Origin: Tremella fuciformis
Lineage: Eukaryota; Basidiomycota; Tremellomycetes; Tremellales; Tremellaceae
DNA length: 64,000 nt
NCBI GenBank assembly: GCA_032768795.1
Contig: CP136491.1
Coordinates: forward strand, 2,792,501 to 2,856,500
Reading direction: 5' to 3'
This document shows positions 24,690 to 36,518 of the stretch, piece after piece (the first letter of the stretch is position 1; each line of letters opens with the position of its first letter). The notes beneath the pieces are model-generated. The model made no database searches. It was not told the origin of the DNA and worked only from the letters and a program-made list of their open reading frames with translations. A program made the position numbers and the translations under genes.

Positions 24690-26119
24690 TCACTTGAAGT
24701 ATTTCGTCGGGACGAACGGCATCGGTCGCACCACGGCGTCTCGGAGCTTCTTCCGCACTTCCACTTGCACTTTTGTCCCCTTCTTGTGATACCCGTTGGC
24801 GACATAACCCATGGCGACATTGGTCCCAAGTGTGGGTGATGGGATACCTGACGTGATGCCGCCTCGCAAGTCAGTCCGACTCCTCCCTAGATCGGAAATG
24901 CTGGCTAACCTATTTGCTGTTTGCCCGTCGAGTCAAATACTCTACAGCCTTCTCTTGCCGGTACTCCGGGGATCTCAAACCCGACCCTCCGCTTGGCAGG
25001 ACCATTCGCCAATTCCTGAAGAATCCTTGACCTGCCTGGGAACGGAACTGCATCCTCGCCCCGGCGATCTTTACCAATCACCCAGCTCAGTGCAGCCTCG
25101 ACGGGACTGATGCTCTCGTCAAGGTCGTGACCGTAGAGACACATTCCCGCCTCGAGTCGCAGGGAGTCGCGTGCGCCAAGCCCGATCAACTGCACATCGG
25201 GGTTGCTCGAGAGCGCCTCGGTGAGAGCAACGGCGCTGGCTGGGGGAATTGAGATCTGCCGCTCAATCACGAGACGGCACGTATCGATCGAGTACGTACC
25301 TCAAAACCGTCCTCTCCGGTATATCCCCCTCGTGCAATGTGACATCTGACTCTATCCGCGCCAATCTCGGCATATGTCGACTGTCCGAATTTTACTTGTG
25401 ACAAATCCGTCTCTGTCAGGCTCTGAAGCACAGCAGCGGCTTTCGGACCTTGCAGAGCCAGAAGCCCCCAGCCCTCGAGCTGTTCCCATTTGACCTCCTC
25501 TCCCGGATGCTCAGCATTCCACTTGTCTATCGCGGCCTCGAACATCGCGCAGTCTTCGGCGGATCGTCCTGCATTGGTCACAACATAGAAGGCGTCGTCC
25601 GCGTGCTTGGTGATGATGGTATCGTCAATGATGCCTCCAGTATCGTTCAGGAAGACGGAAAGTGTCGAAGTATTAGGCGCAAGAGCATTGAGTGAGGAGG
25701 GGCAAAGCGACATGAGGAAGGCCTGAGCGGACGGGCCAACGAAATGATGTTGAAGCATGTGGGACACATCGAAGAGTCCCGCAGCGTTACGGACGTGATT
25801 GTGAGCGGTCGCTGAGTGGTCAGAGCCTTGCTGTCGCCATTGTGAAGTCGCTGAGACGTACTCTGTCCTACGTCGCCATAACTCAGCGGCATTGACCAGC
25901 CAGCGAATGGGACCATCTTTGCCGCATTCTTGACGTGAAAGTCATAAAGGGGCGTACGCTTGAGCTGGTTTCTTCAGTCCCACTTTGGCTTGATGAGGTC
26001 GGCACCGACAGGCTCACCTCTTCTCTGACGGCAGGGGACGAGGCAAATGAGCGGCAAGCCAGTCGAGCGTTTGATCGTGCCAGAGCGAGTCGGACGGGAG
26101 CCGCTCGGGCAACGAGCAT
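24690..26119 (-). CDS. GCV1: Glycine cleavage T-protein (aminomethyltransferase)
   Basis: Mitochondrial, tetrahydrofolate-dependent aminomethyltransferase of the glycine decarboxylase complex. Minus-strand exons 26119-26018, 25964-25862, 25811-25300, 25255-24910, 24862-24690 give 411 aa, the normal length. The N-terminus ([16 protein letters not shown]...) is rich in Arg, Ala and Ser with no acids, a good mitochondrial presequence. Landmarks after splicing: [128 protein letters not shown] and [12 protein letters not shown]. It is divergent from the BTB gene with about 300 bp between the start codons. Confidence 0.96.
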
Positions 26120-26422
26120 GGTGGGAAGTGGGGGGAAGGAAAGGCGGACAAGAATCACACGAAGTTGAGAGATGTGCGAGAATGAATCGCGAGTCAAGAC
26201 GGGCGGCACTCCGTCAGTCTTTCTCTGTCGTCGTCTCTGACCTTTTTCCAACAAACGGAGTAGATGTCTGAACAGATTGGAAATGCATGGTCAGACGCGA
26301 AGCCACCGTTATCTCCCCCTTCAGGCACGGATCCGAACTCAACCCTCTCAACTCCGGCCGGGCGTAGTTACGACTGATGGAGAAGTCTCTTGTCGACTGT
26401 CACATCGAGGCTATCTGTCCAG

Positions 26423-28361
26423 ATGGCGACCGTCAATCCCTCTCATCTGCTCATCTCACGCAACTCGCCGCGTTCCCCCGCACACCCGCAACTCGTGCCC
26501 ACATTCTCATCTCGACATACCCTGCCAGCTTCTTTCTTCTCGGACGATCATGTCGGAGGCGGTCCAAGCGACGCCAGCGCCAGAACTCGACACCATCGCC
26601 ACGGTTCAGCAGTCATTGCATCAGGCGACGGCGAACAAGAAGACGAGGAGGAGGTGGAGATTCATGCTCATTTCCGCCCGAGCGCGCCGTTGGCAGGGAC
26701 GGTAAAAGTGGTGGTCGGCCATACCGAATTCTGGTGCCATAAAGAGATTCTGTGGTTCGCCAGCCCTTTCTTCCAGGGTCTATTGCAAGGCAGGTGAATG
26801 CTGTCACGAATTTCTGTGCTCAAAGACGCTCAGCTGATCCTGTAGCTGGGCGGAGACACACGCAGTGCCATTGACGGTCGTTGACGCGGATGTCGATCTT
26901 AACCCGGTCGGCCTGCAGCGGGAGGCATCGCTCTCGACCGACACCGATCAGCCAGGACTGCCTTCGGTTCCAGAGCGTCACTCGGCAGACGAGCTCGACG
27001 TGCAACGAGACGAGGATGCCGAGAGCAGAAAGACAAGCGTCTATTTGGACGCCGCCGATGAGACACCGAATGTCGCGGATATCCTGCGAGAACTCAGGGA
27101 GATCCCTGACCCAATCCCACAGTCGATATCCTCTTTGACAGCCACACTGGGCTCGTCGGCCCCCGGCGCAAATACCGTAGGAAACTCAGCTTTGCCGCCT
27201 GAACAGCGCCCGTTACCAACTGTGCCCTCCTACCCATCATCCCCTCGACGAAGGGGCAGCAGCAGTAGGAGTCGCCGTCAGTCGGCTATTCGACACTCAT
27301 TCTCGTCGCTGCGACCCTCTCGGGCTGGTCAATCTGGTGTCGCGGCAGGAGCTGAAGCGGTCGTCGAGCTGCACGAGACGAGCGCTGTCGCTTTCCAAGA
27401 CTTCCTGTTCTGGGCATACCCAAGCATGGAATGCAAGGTCTCTTGGACGAACGTCGAGGATGTGAGCTGCTCGAATGATGTGCATGAGCTACCAACCTGA
27501 CGCTCAGCTACTGGCCCTAGCGTCAAAGCTTCTGGCTCCTCCGCTGCAGAGCATGTGCGAGCACTTCCTAGTGTCTCATGCCTCGGGCAAGCCCGTCGTC
27601 GCCCTCCGACTCGCGGAGACATACAACAACGCTGAGCTATTTCGCGAGGCCTCTCGCTTCGTGCTGGATCAGCGTGGGTCTTGCTGAGTGGCTTTGCAGG
27701 CAGAACTGACGGGCCAGCCAACTGGGACCCCAATGAGATGATGGATCTGTCGTCTGACACACGCCTGAGGCTGGCCCTTCGGTCAGTCGTGTCAGATTGC
27801 CGGCTTTTATGGGCTGATGGGCTAGACGTAGTTGGTTTCTGGAACGGCTGCTCAAGCTAAGTAGCATAGACGTGCGGAAAGAGTACACCTGCGTAAGCTC
27901 TCGTTCACTCGTTTTCACCGCGCCGCTCACAACGGCAGAGGAGCGACTGCCCTGATCCCGCCAAATGTCAAGCCCAACTCGACGAGAAATGGCGTCAGGC
28001 GATAACCAATGTCAGCCGATACGGCCCTCCGCAACCTTCAGTGGCATTCCGGTCAGTCACACCGGAGCGAGCGAGGTGCACTTTCTCACAAACAGGTGCT
28101 TGAGACAGCTCGAGACGTTCGTGACCAACCCGAGTCTGGTCATGCCTCACCCTTTATGCCAGACGGCAGCGAAGAGCTGGGTGATGACTCGTAAGTGTTC
28201 CACCTGACAGCTCACGGTCTCCTGAGCTGAGAGGCGGTCTTTGACCGCATGTTCCAGCCGAAGATATTGAGTCATCCTCTGAACCCGGGCACCGAAAAGG
28301 TGAGTTGACCATGCCACTCCCAGCTGACTGTCAGTACTGGCTCTGCATCCCTTTGAATTGA
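26423..28361 (+). CDS. BTB-domain protein
   Basis: Protein of about 528 aa with a split BTB/POZ-type fold. Exons 26423-26793, 26846-27461, 27508-27673, 27718-27781, 27826-27892, 27939-28051, 28096-28190, 28232-28299, 28335-28361, all phases closing. The BTB start is seen at GTVKVVVGHTEFWCHKEIL and FFQGLLQG (residues ~95-125). A long disordered insert rich in Ser, Pro and Arg follows (to residue ~300), then VVELHETSAVAFQDFLFWAY and LLALASKLLAPPLQSMCE, which complete a BTB-like core, then BACK-like helices (RLAETYNNAELFREASRFVL). The first exon is uncertain: an upstream short frame at 26265 could be a leader ORF or part of a spliced 5' exon. BTB proteins usually act as adaptors or Cul3 partners; no specific role is evident. 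Confidence 0.75.
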
Positions 28362-28566
28362 TGTATTAAGGATTGGACATTCTTTCAGACATTTGTGCAC
28401 GCTCTCCCTTTACAACATCTTCACGACGATAATGACGGAAACGATCACGAGTGTGGCACATCTAGCAAGCCTGTCGCCATCCATTCAAGTACAGATAGTA
28501 CACTGTGTAGAATACAAGACGAGATTGTAGAGCTGGGTATGCTACATCACCCTGAGAAACAACTGA

Positions 28567-30361
28567 TCATCTCGAAAATGCCCACCATCCTCCTGGCCCT
28601 TCCACGTCCCTGCCTTGGACTAATACTGGCTGCGGCTCTATCGCACCATACCCCTGGAGTCTCTTCTTGCCTGATTGCTTGACGTCGTTGCCAAATTGCC
28701 GTACTTTACTCGCGACGGGTTTGGTGGAATCGTGCGGCTGATACAGTGCGACTTCGTCGATCTCTTCCTCGTCTGTGATATGCGCCATGATTTCCACGGC
28801 GCGGCCTTTGCCTTTATCCCTCTTCGCCCCGGTGACGGATGTGATGTCTAAGGATGGGTCCCCAGCACTCGGACCAGCGAGGCGGACGCCCGAATCGACG
28901 GCTCTGTATCGCTTGGGTCGACCGTCATCGCCCATGTCCACGGGTACACCAAGACCTTTGACTTGTACCGCGGGAACGTCGACAACAGTAGTGTCGGCCG
29001 CTGTTTCGTCGAGAACTTCCTCGGCCTCGCCAAGCTCGCCCAAATCTTTCCGGAACACTCGCTTGAGTCCGACAGGAATGAGAACGGCAACCACGACGGC
29101 ACATAGGCCGAGAATATTCCGAACAGACAAGATATGGAAATCGTCGGCCGATGTCATCGAGTCGAGGGAAGAGCCGATGGTTACATGAATGACCGAGACA
29201 GGAGCAATGCCTTGATCGTCAGCATGTCGACGTTATCGAAAGGCTCAGGCTCAGACTCACCGATGAAGCACGATGCCCAGAAGAGGAACATGCCAATGCC
29301 AAGATGAGGGGCCACAAAGTTGGCGACCCAGTGCGGAGGGAAAGGTGCTATACGGAGCACGATGAGAAAGGCAAACACCCCGTCCCACGAGACCTCTTTC
29401 CCAGGTGGACCCATAATTTTGGTACGCCATGTCTCGACTCGAGCACGATACGACGGGAGCGTGAGCAAAGGCGGGGCGAGAAGTGAGGATAGTGTGTAGC
29501 AGAAGAGGGAACCAATGGAGTCGCAGAGGCAGGAGAGGATGAGGCCGCGAAACATGCCATACGCCGCGCCGAAGAGGATCGAGATGTACATCGATCCTGG
29601 CAGAGAAAAGGTCTGGACGCTGAAGATTCAGCTTGTCATCCATAGCATCGTATATCACAACTCACAAGAGGTAAGAGACCACGCCGCAGGCCAGTATGCG
29701 CAAAGGATACAGGGATTTGTATTTCTGGAACAGATGGCTAGTCATGAGCTCCTGGGCCACTGAGCACCGAACTCAATGAGACTCACTTCAATGCCTGTAG
29801 ATCTGCAAATGATCTCGGAAGTTTCATGACAGCCTTGTCCTCCGCCTCCAACTTTGGCACACCAAAGTAGAAAGTGCCGACCACTACGCCTGTAAAGACG
29901 ACAAACAGCACTCCCAGCTTGACACCGGCAACGAAAAGCGGCCCCTTCCACCATCTAGCATTAGGATCGAAGTCATCGCCGGCCAGGAGGGGCGTGGCCT
30001 CGCCCTCTTCTGCCGCCGACGAGGAGTCGGACTCTCTGCGTTCCAAAGACTCCTTTCTCACATGCCGTACTCGGTCATGCACAGCCTGCTTGGGGCCGTC
30101 TGTGCCGTCCGATTGGGCAAGGTCATCCTCGGTGGAGTAGCTGGGAGCTTCGGATCTGAGCGTGACGCTGGACTGTTCGTGGGAGAGGGTGCGAGGAGTC
30201 TTCAAGGGCGACGTCGACGGAGAGACTGAGCCCTCCGAGCCCGAAGATATAGACGGGCAGATTGAGATGATAGTGGCCGATTTGCGCTGCCGAAATGCGG
30301 GATGCGGCTGTGAATACGCATCTGCCGTTGGCGGAAAGTACGAGGGTGGCGAGGTATCCAT
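28567..30361 (-). CDS. TMEM41-like VTT-domain membrane protein
   Basis: Polytopic protein of the VTT/DedA superfamily, nearest the TMEM41 branch (ER lipid scramblases in animals). Minus-strand exons 30361-29787, 29737-29666, 29619-29261, 29210-28567 give 549 aa. An N-terminal disordered, Ser/Pro-rich cytosolic region precedes the first membrane segment (VKLGVLFVVFTGVVVGTFYF, near residue 155). The domain core reads VQTFSLPGSMYISILFGAAY, then CLCDSIGSLFCYTLS, LIVLRIAPFPPHWVANFVAP and a SCFIGIAPVSVIHVTIGSS stretch, matching the family signature. A Gly-hydrophobic last segment and a charged C-terminal tail of about 150 residues follow. Yeast Tvp38 is a more distant relative. It is convergent with the BTB gene (205 bp apart). 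Scramblase activity is inferred from family only. Confidence 0.87.
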
Positions 30362-30804
30362 CCTGGTAGCTCCTCAGGCTGATGAAGGGTGATGATCCAA
30401 GAGACGGCGTGTGTGGGAAGAAGCAAGTCGTGAGAGCGGTGATTACGTTCTCATCTGGCGATAAAGGAGGCGTGGCGGGTTCGTGGCGTAGTCTGGTGTT
30501 CAAAGGACGACAATGGCTCGACTGCAGAGCTCAGGTCTGGGTCGATGCCCAGCGATCCCAGCGAATGTGGTATGGTCGTGAGAGATGAAATGGTGAACGA
30601 GGTCGAAAAGGGGTGGAGCGAGAACAGAAGAGCGACGTTGACGACGGGAAAAGCAGGTGAGCCGATCCCATCCCCGAATCACCGAAAGCGGTAATATCCT
30701 CCCGGCCTACGCAAACATCGACCGAGTCAGGCTTTGTACTCGTAAAGTTACATGTACAACTCTTCTAGACGTGCATCATAGGCTCTTAGGCAGTACTCAG
30801 CTGC

Positions 30805-32976
30805 TCATTGGTAGCCTTTTGGGTCGTAATGGTATTCCGGGTATGCTGGCAGCCACCGTCGGTCTCCTGCCCATTTGCGCCGAGCATGTCCATCTTTGGG
30901 CACTTCGGCCGATGCGTCCCCATCTGCCACTGCCTGCTCCAAGACGGCCAAGGCGATCTCGAAGTTAGTATCGGCGACATCTGGCTATATCAGCGCAAGC
31001 GCACGGCTTTGATAGCTGACTTGCCGCCGAAGGGAGGCAGCAACGCTTGGTCTGGGTCCTTCAGGGCAGGGGCCAGTTCCGACAGCCTACGAGCACCGGC
31101 CACGATCATTTTATCAGTCATCGTCTTGCTGCCCGACAGAATGGTGCCGAGGCCCAGGCCAGGATAGATCATGGCCTTCAAGTTCAGCTTGACTTGATGC
31201 GCCAGAAGGCTTGACTTACATTGTTGCACTCGGCTATAACATACTTTTTGTTACTGCCTGGAGTGTCGACCGGAGGGAAAGGCGAGCCCGTTGCCATCAG
31301 TGCTTTGCCGTTGCTCCATAGATTGGCGTCTTTGGGTCTACCATTAGCTCAGCGGTCCGACCTGAAGCGCCGCCTCACTCCACCTCGCACAACCTGGTCG
31401 GATTGCTCAGCTGCCAAGTCGTTAGTGATCGCGAAGCTCGGCAAGAGAAATCATTGCACACCGGGAAGATGATGGGTCTATCAACATGCTTGGACATCTC
31501 TTTGATCACTTCCTCTGTGAAAGCTCTGGCGTGTGTACTTGTGCCGATGAGAATAGTCGGCTTGACTCTCTTGATCACCTCAAGGAGACCCGTCTCCCTT
31601 TCTCCAAGATCGTCTTCTTTGCGGATGAACAGATCTTCGATCTCCGCTCGAATCTGCTCCTTGGGGAGTGAGGATTTCAGGAGACCGTGTTTGTCGAGGA
31701 GCCAAAACCTCGCCCCCGCCTCTGCTTCTGAGCAAGAAGCCTCCAGTTGGATCGCGTCTCGAAGTTGGCGCGCAATACCCAAGCCCGCGGAGCCGGCACC
31801 ATACACAACGATCCTCTGGTCTTGCAGCTTGGTCTTGGTTACGGTGATAGCTGCTTGGATTGCCGCCAGCTAGCGATGTCAGGCTCCAGACCGTGCGCGC
31901 GAGAGACGAGGACGGACGGTCACGGCGCCAGTTCCCTGGATGTCGTCGTTGAACTGCTCATCAGCAACGAAATCCATGACAGATGGCAACTCACGATGGT
32001 GTGTTGCTCCCTGTACTTTGCCAGGAGACGCTGCGCATTCGTGACACCCTGGAAATCATTAATCAAGAGCCGATAGAACTAGGGTCTCTCACGAAGTCCT
32101 CAAAGTGAAGAAGACATTTAGGCTGGTGCTTCTTGACCAGGCCTACAAACTTGTCAACGAAGGTGTCGTAATGTTCTCCGCGGACGCGCTTTTCTCGGTA
32201 GCCCATATACAGAGGGTCATCGAGTAGGTCTTGGTTGTTCGTGCCAACATCCAAGGTCACCGCAAGAGCCTTTGCAGGACTTCGCGTCAGCTCGATCAAA
32301 GGGCCAAAGCGCCCAAGAGAGAAGGGAAGCGGGAGGCTTACTCCACTCCTGCGGCTAAGGTATAGATTACCGCCTTGGCAGCCGAGATTCCTATACCTCC
32401 GGACCCCTGATCACCGATTCCGAGGATGGCTTCTGCGTCCGAGACCACGATGAGCTCCAGCTCCTTGCCTTCACAAGCGGCAAGGAAATCCTCCTCCATT
32501 GAATCCTGCATTGGCGGGGAGAGATATAGACCCTCGGACCGACGGAACAGGTGCGAGTAGTTGGCGATGGCATCGGCCTCGGTGGGCGTGTATATGATGG
32601 GGAACAGCTCTTCCAGTCGGCTAGCAAGCAATGCGTAGAAAAGCGTCCAGTTTTGGGCTGATAGATCAGCGCCAGGACTGCACCGAGGCTTGGCAGCTCA
32701 CCTTTGAGAGACTGGAGGAAGCTGTTCTTGAGAATATCAGAATCTCTGCTGGCGTACTGCTGATACGCTCGGTCGATCTGCTCCTCCAGCGTATCGACCC
32801 TAGGGTATCAGCTCGACTCGTTGCCCAGTCGGAGTCTGGTTTGCTCACGCATAGGGCAACCGTCCGCGCAGGCCAAACTCGTCTCTCTCGCGACGGGTGA
32901 AAGCACTTCCCTTGTTGAGCCTTGGATTGTTGAGCAGGGCTGCACCCCTGAGGGCCACCTTGATTGCTTTAGACAT
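30805..32976 (-). CDS. Malic enzyme
   Basis: Oxidative decarboxylation of malate to pyruvate; NAD(P)-malic enzyme of 567 aa. Eleven minus-strand exons: 32976-32849, 32799-32702, 32657-32342, 32279-32093, 32048-31995, 31953-31918, 31869-31462, 31410-31379, 31337-31220, 31175-31025, 30980-30805. Landmarks: [13 protein letters not shown] near residue 30, [22 protein letters not shown] (catalytic Tyr), [59 protein letters not shown] (metal ligands), [11 protein letters not shown] (dinucleotide fold), [22 protein letters not shown] and [15 protein letters not shown]. The intron at 31024-30981 is GC-AG with a GCAAGT donor. The short N-terminus is only weakly like a presequence, so location and cofactor are open. 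Confidence 0.93.
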
Positions 32977-33327
32977 GGCTGTCTGCAGTGTTGAGGCTGA
33001 GCGGCGGGCGCACCGGGGTGGGCTTAAGACAGCTGGCGGACGACGATGCCAGGCGCTTGCAGCATGCACCTATGACGAGGCCCGCCGCGCCTCTTCCTCT
33101 CGTACTAAACGTTTTGGGGTGAATGGGGATGCTTGAAGATGGCCGCGACGTCCGCGCAGTCTGTACCCAAGTTGTCGCCACGAATAGATTGAACCATTCT
33201 CTGACATCATCTGAAACACAGTCACGTGTTGGGTTGATAGACCAAGTCACAATAACACGTGTAACGACGGCCTACAGAGATCAATTTCGTCTGTCGACTT
33301 TCTCTAATCCGCCCTCATTTCAGCAGC
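32977..33327. promoter_or_regulatory. Divergent promoter with two CACGTG boxes
   Basis: 351 bp between the start codons of the malic enzyme (-) and mitochondrial uS11 (+). Two CACGTG E-boxes stand 33 bp apart at 33223-33228 and 33256-33261. CACGTG is bound by bHLH factors such as Cbf1, which serves mitochondrial and sulfur genes in yeasts. Co-regulation of the pair is inference. Confidence 0.5.
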
Positions 33328-34119
33328 ATGTCACGATCACTGATGAGCGCCGTACAGCCCGTGCGGCTCATCTCGAGGGCGACGTTCGCTTCTTCATCTC
33401 GAGTCAGGCTGGACTCGACGCTCCCACGTCAGGCCGAATCCTCGTCTGAGACTCGGCCACCGTCTTCCAGCGAGCCTTCCACATCACCCTCCCCTTCGGA
33501 TGCAGCGCCCGCCTCGACTGCCGCTCGTGGCACCACCGTACCCATGTTTGCGATTCCTGCTTTAGGCTCGTCGCGCTTCTCCGACCTTCCTCAAGGGTCC
33601 GCCGAGACTCCGGGCGCCCCGGGCCAAAGAGGGAAAAAGTCACCTTTCCGTCCGAGCCAGCCGCACACGGGTCGCGACACACAGTACACTCTCTCGGTCA
33701 TGTCCACGCGAAATAACACGATGCTCACCTTTTCCGACAAGGTCGGTCCACTATTCCCGAGCATCTCAGCGGGATCGGACAAGACTTTCAAGGGCGCGAA
33801 ACGGGGCGAATACGAAGCGGCACATCAGGCCACGCTCAAGATGATCACCAAGATCACCGAGTTCTGGGAGCTTGGTAATCCCCGCGGGCCACCGGAGGAG
33901 GAGAAGTCAAATCCGCGAGAAAAACACACCTACGCGTCGAGTAGCAGGGCCAAGGTGTTGTTGGCGTTCAAGGGACAAGGTGGACGAGGCCGAGATGCGG
34001 TCGCCAACGCCCTGGGAGGTCCGGACGGTGTCAGTCTGAAGGGCATTTGGGGTAGGGTGGAAGATCGGACACCGATCAAGATCGGCGGGACGAGAGCAAG
34101 GAAGCCCAGGAGGTTGTGA
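33328..34119 (+). CDS. Mitochondrial ribosomal protein uS11m
   Basis: Small-subunit mitoribosome protein (yeast Mrps18 family), 263 aa, one of the few intronless genes here. The N-terminal ~110 residues form an Arg/Ser-rich, acid-poor presequence and disordered spacer. The uS11 core begins at YTLSVMSTRNNTMLTFSD, continues with SISAGSDKTFKGAKRGEYEA and KVLLAFKGQGGRGRDAVANA, and ends GRVEDRTPIKIGGTRARKPR, the basic tail that binds 3' 16S-type rRNA in this family. It is divergent from the malic enzyme gene. Confidence 0.93.
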   Translation: MSRSLMSAVQPVRLISRATFASSSRVRLDSTLPRQAESSSETRPPSSSEPSTSPSPSDAAPASTAARGTTVPMFAIPALGSSRFSDLPQGSAETPGAPGQRGKKSPFRPSQPHTGRDTQYTLSVMSTRNNTMLTFSDKVGPLFPSISAGSDKTFKGAKRGEYEAAHQATLKMITKITEFWELGNPRGPPEEEKSNPREKHTYASSSRAKVLLAFKGQGGRGRDAVANALGGPDGVSLKGIWGRVEDRTPIKIGGTRARKPRRL

Positions 34120-34637
34120 ATAGTGAGTTCATCCATCGCCAATGCGAAAAAGGTCCAGCTGATGACCAGGTTTTCATGTATGCTGATGTCGGTCACCGAG
34201 TTCACTTTTTTAACTGAATCCTGTTTGACGTTGTCCCGTCTCCAACGGTCCTACTCCGTCTTCGCTATCACGGCTCTTTCGAAGTCCCCTTTGTCGCCAC
34301 TACCGACGCAGGGGGTCATATAGATGCCAAAATTACCGTACCCCAAGGGGTCCTTGTCTATTCCTCCCACAAGGCTTAAACATCACCTGGTCGGAGTTAT
34401 GCTTAAAGGGTACATCATCAGTGATCACTTGAAACAGCTATGCATACTATGTGCTACATAATAGACGACAGTGACCTATGCTGTATTGGATGAGAGTATC
34501 TATAAATCGAATGAAAAGACCGCTATTTATGTACAACATGTCAAGTTCTTGTTCGAAATCCAAGCCAGCCGGGTGGGTTCGGGAAGGTGAACGAGAAGGA
34601 TCGTTATGCGCCAGTGGTAGCGCTCGTTTTTGCGAAT
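34120..34637. other. Intergenic, nothing recognised
   Basis: Convergent 3' flanks of uS11m and the next minus-strand gene; relatively AT-rich around 34320-34560. No gene or RNA recognised. Confidence 0.5.
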
Positions 34638-36518
34638 CTATGGCGTCTCCACAAGAGGGAACGGTCGGTCAGACACTTGCTTGATTGCGGGATCGACGCC
34701 GGGCGCTTTGAAAGGTACATTAGAGGGGTCGTCCTGCGCGTTGAGCTTTGTCAACCCGTGATGCTGCAGATACTCACTTTACCGTTGAAGCGTTGAAAAA
34801 GAGCATCTATGGTCAAAACGTCGGGCGGTAACGAAAGGGGGGAGACTGATAACATGCCGTTTTCGGATTTCTTCGAGGCTCTGGCGGGCGTGGAGAAGAC
34901 AACCTTATTGTTGGGAATGTCCATTTTCCGAAAGCGCCAGTTCGCGCTGGAGTCGGCTTTACTTCCTGTTGACGCGTCGACAAGGGCAGAGCCTTTGCTG
35001 TACTGCCCACCGCTGCCTATCAATGACGACTGAGTGGACCCATCTGAAGGTATTCGACTACCGCCGCTCATCGATGGAGTACCACTACCAGTCCCCCAGC
35101 TAGTCTTGCGTTCGTCACTAGAGTAGTGCAGGCTGGTGAAGTCGTTGGTAGCTGAAGAATGATAGTCGTCGCTGAATAAGCGTGATTCCGAGGGCGTGTC
35201 TGTCGAAGGTGATCCCGGGATGGTAGGCAGCGCGGGTATCCCCAGACCAACTCCTGGGATTTTCGTGCTTGGGTTCAGGTGCTTTGAAAGAGCCTTGGGT
35301 AGCCCAGCCTGAGGCATGTGGATTGTACTCAGAGCGATACGCGGAACTCGCTGCGTGATATCAGAATCTTGAGACAAGGGCTACCAGATCAGTTCACGTA
35401 TCTCAGAAGAAGGCGGCACTCACAAGGTTTTCCTTATCCTCCCGAGCTTGGGCCATGGTGCCCCTCGAAGAGTATCCTGCACCCTTGCTTTGTCCGGCAG
35501 TGGGGTCTTTACGTTCAAGCGGGCGGGGGACAGTCCGATCCGTGTCATAAGAACGCGATCTGGGCGCTTCTGCGCCGCTCCTCGCTGTTGTATCCGATCG
35601 CCCGTAATCACTGTCCTGCACCAAATGCATCAGGGCGTCGTCATCGTGAACGGCGGAGTCCACACCACTCAGGCATGAGCAATATCCCTGATGCTCGAAG
35701 CAGACTTACCTGGGATTCCGCGCATATGGTAATGATAGAGTCCCGTGTAGGGAGGCAATCTTCCGAGGCTGACTGGAGGTGACTCGGGCCTGCTTCATAT
35801 TCTTGAGCTGCTCTTGCCTCCAGCTTGACAGTCTTGTCAAGGAGGTCGTGATACGTGGTGTGAAGAGCGGGACTCCATCGGTCGAAGTGGACATGGGCAG
35901 TGAAGGAGCGGAGATGGTGACCGGTTGGGGTTGCGCGACTTGTAAGATCTGCTCAATGTCGCGAGAAGAAAAATGACCGGGAGCATTAGGCATCTGCTGC
36001 CGTGAGGGCAAGTTCTCGATGGCAGCCGGTGTTGGCGGGCCGCTTTGAGTGCGATCGCGACGATGAACGTAAGGAGTCATCTGAGGTCCCAGATAGACGT
36101 CTGCAGAGAGAAGGGAATCGTCCGCATTGCTAGTATCGCCCTCGGTTGACAGATACCTAGACTCGTTGTGATCATCCTCATTGTATGATGAAGACCTGTC
36201 AGCCTGGGTGGCGAGTGTGTGAATGCCGGGGCCCATCGGGTGATCGTGGGAATCTCTTTTGACATTCCGCTCATTCGAGGCTTGCTTTTCTCGAGCCTGA
36301 GAGGGTAAGAGCTCGTCGATGGCGGATTGGGGGTCGAGCCCATGTTCTGGCCGCCGGGTCTCGCCGGCGAAGGCGTGCCGGAGGGCGCCGAAGAGTGATG
36401 ACATCTGGAAGAGGAGTGATGGAAGGATCACGAGAGCGATAATGATAGGCGAGAGAATGGCCAACTTGGCCACTGTCTTGACTGATACGAAGCTATGTTC
36501 GACGGGGTTGTGGAGCAT
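34638..36518 (-). CDS. Unknown single-TM protein, mostly disordered
   Basis: Not recognised. Minus-strand exons 36518-35710, 35667-35424, 35350-34778 and 34733-34638 give 573 aa with exact phase closure. A single hydrophobic segment near residues 18-40 (VAKLAILSPIIIALVILPSL) is followed by a short amphipathic stretch (FGALRHAFAG); the rest is Ser/Pro/Asp/Arg-rich and probably disordered, with repeated STP-like potential phosphorylation sites. Near the C-terminus is a more conserved-looking segment (MDIPNNKVVFSTPARASKK, then PPDVLTIDALFQRF), a possible short linear binding region. The topology suggests a membrane-anchored adaptor of the ER or nuclear envelope, but that is a guess. Confidence 0.7.
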
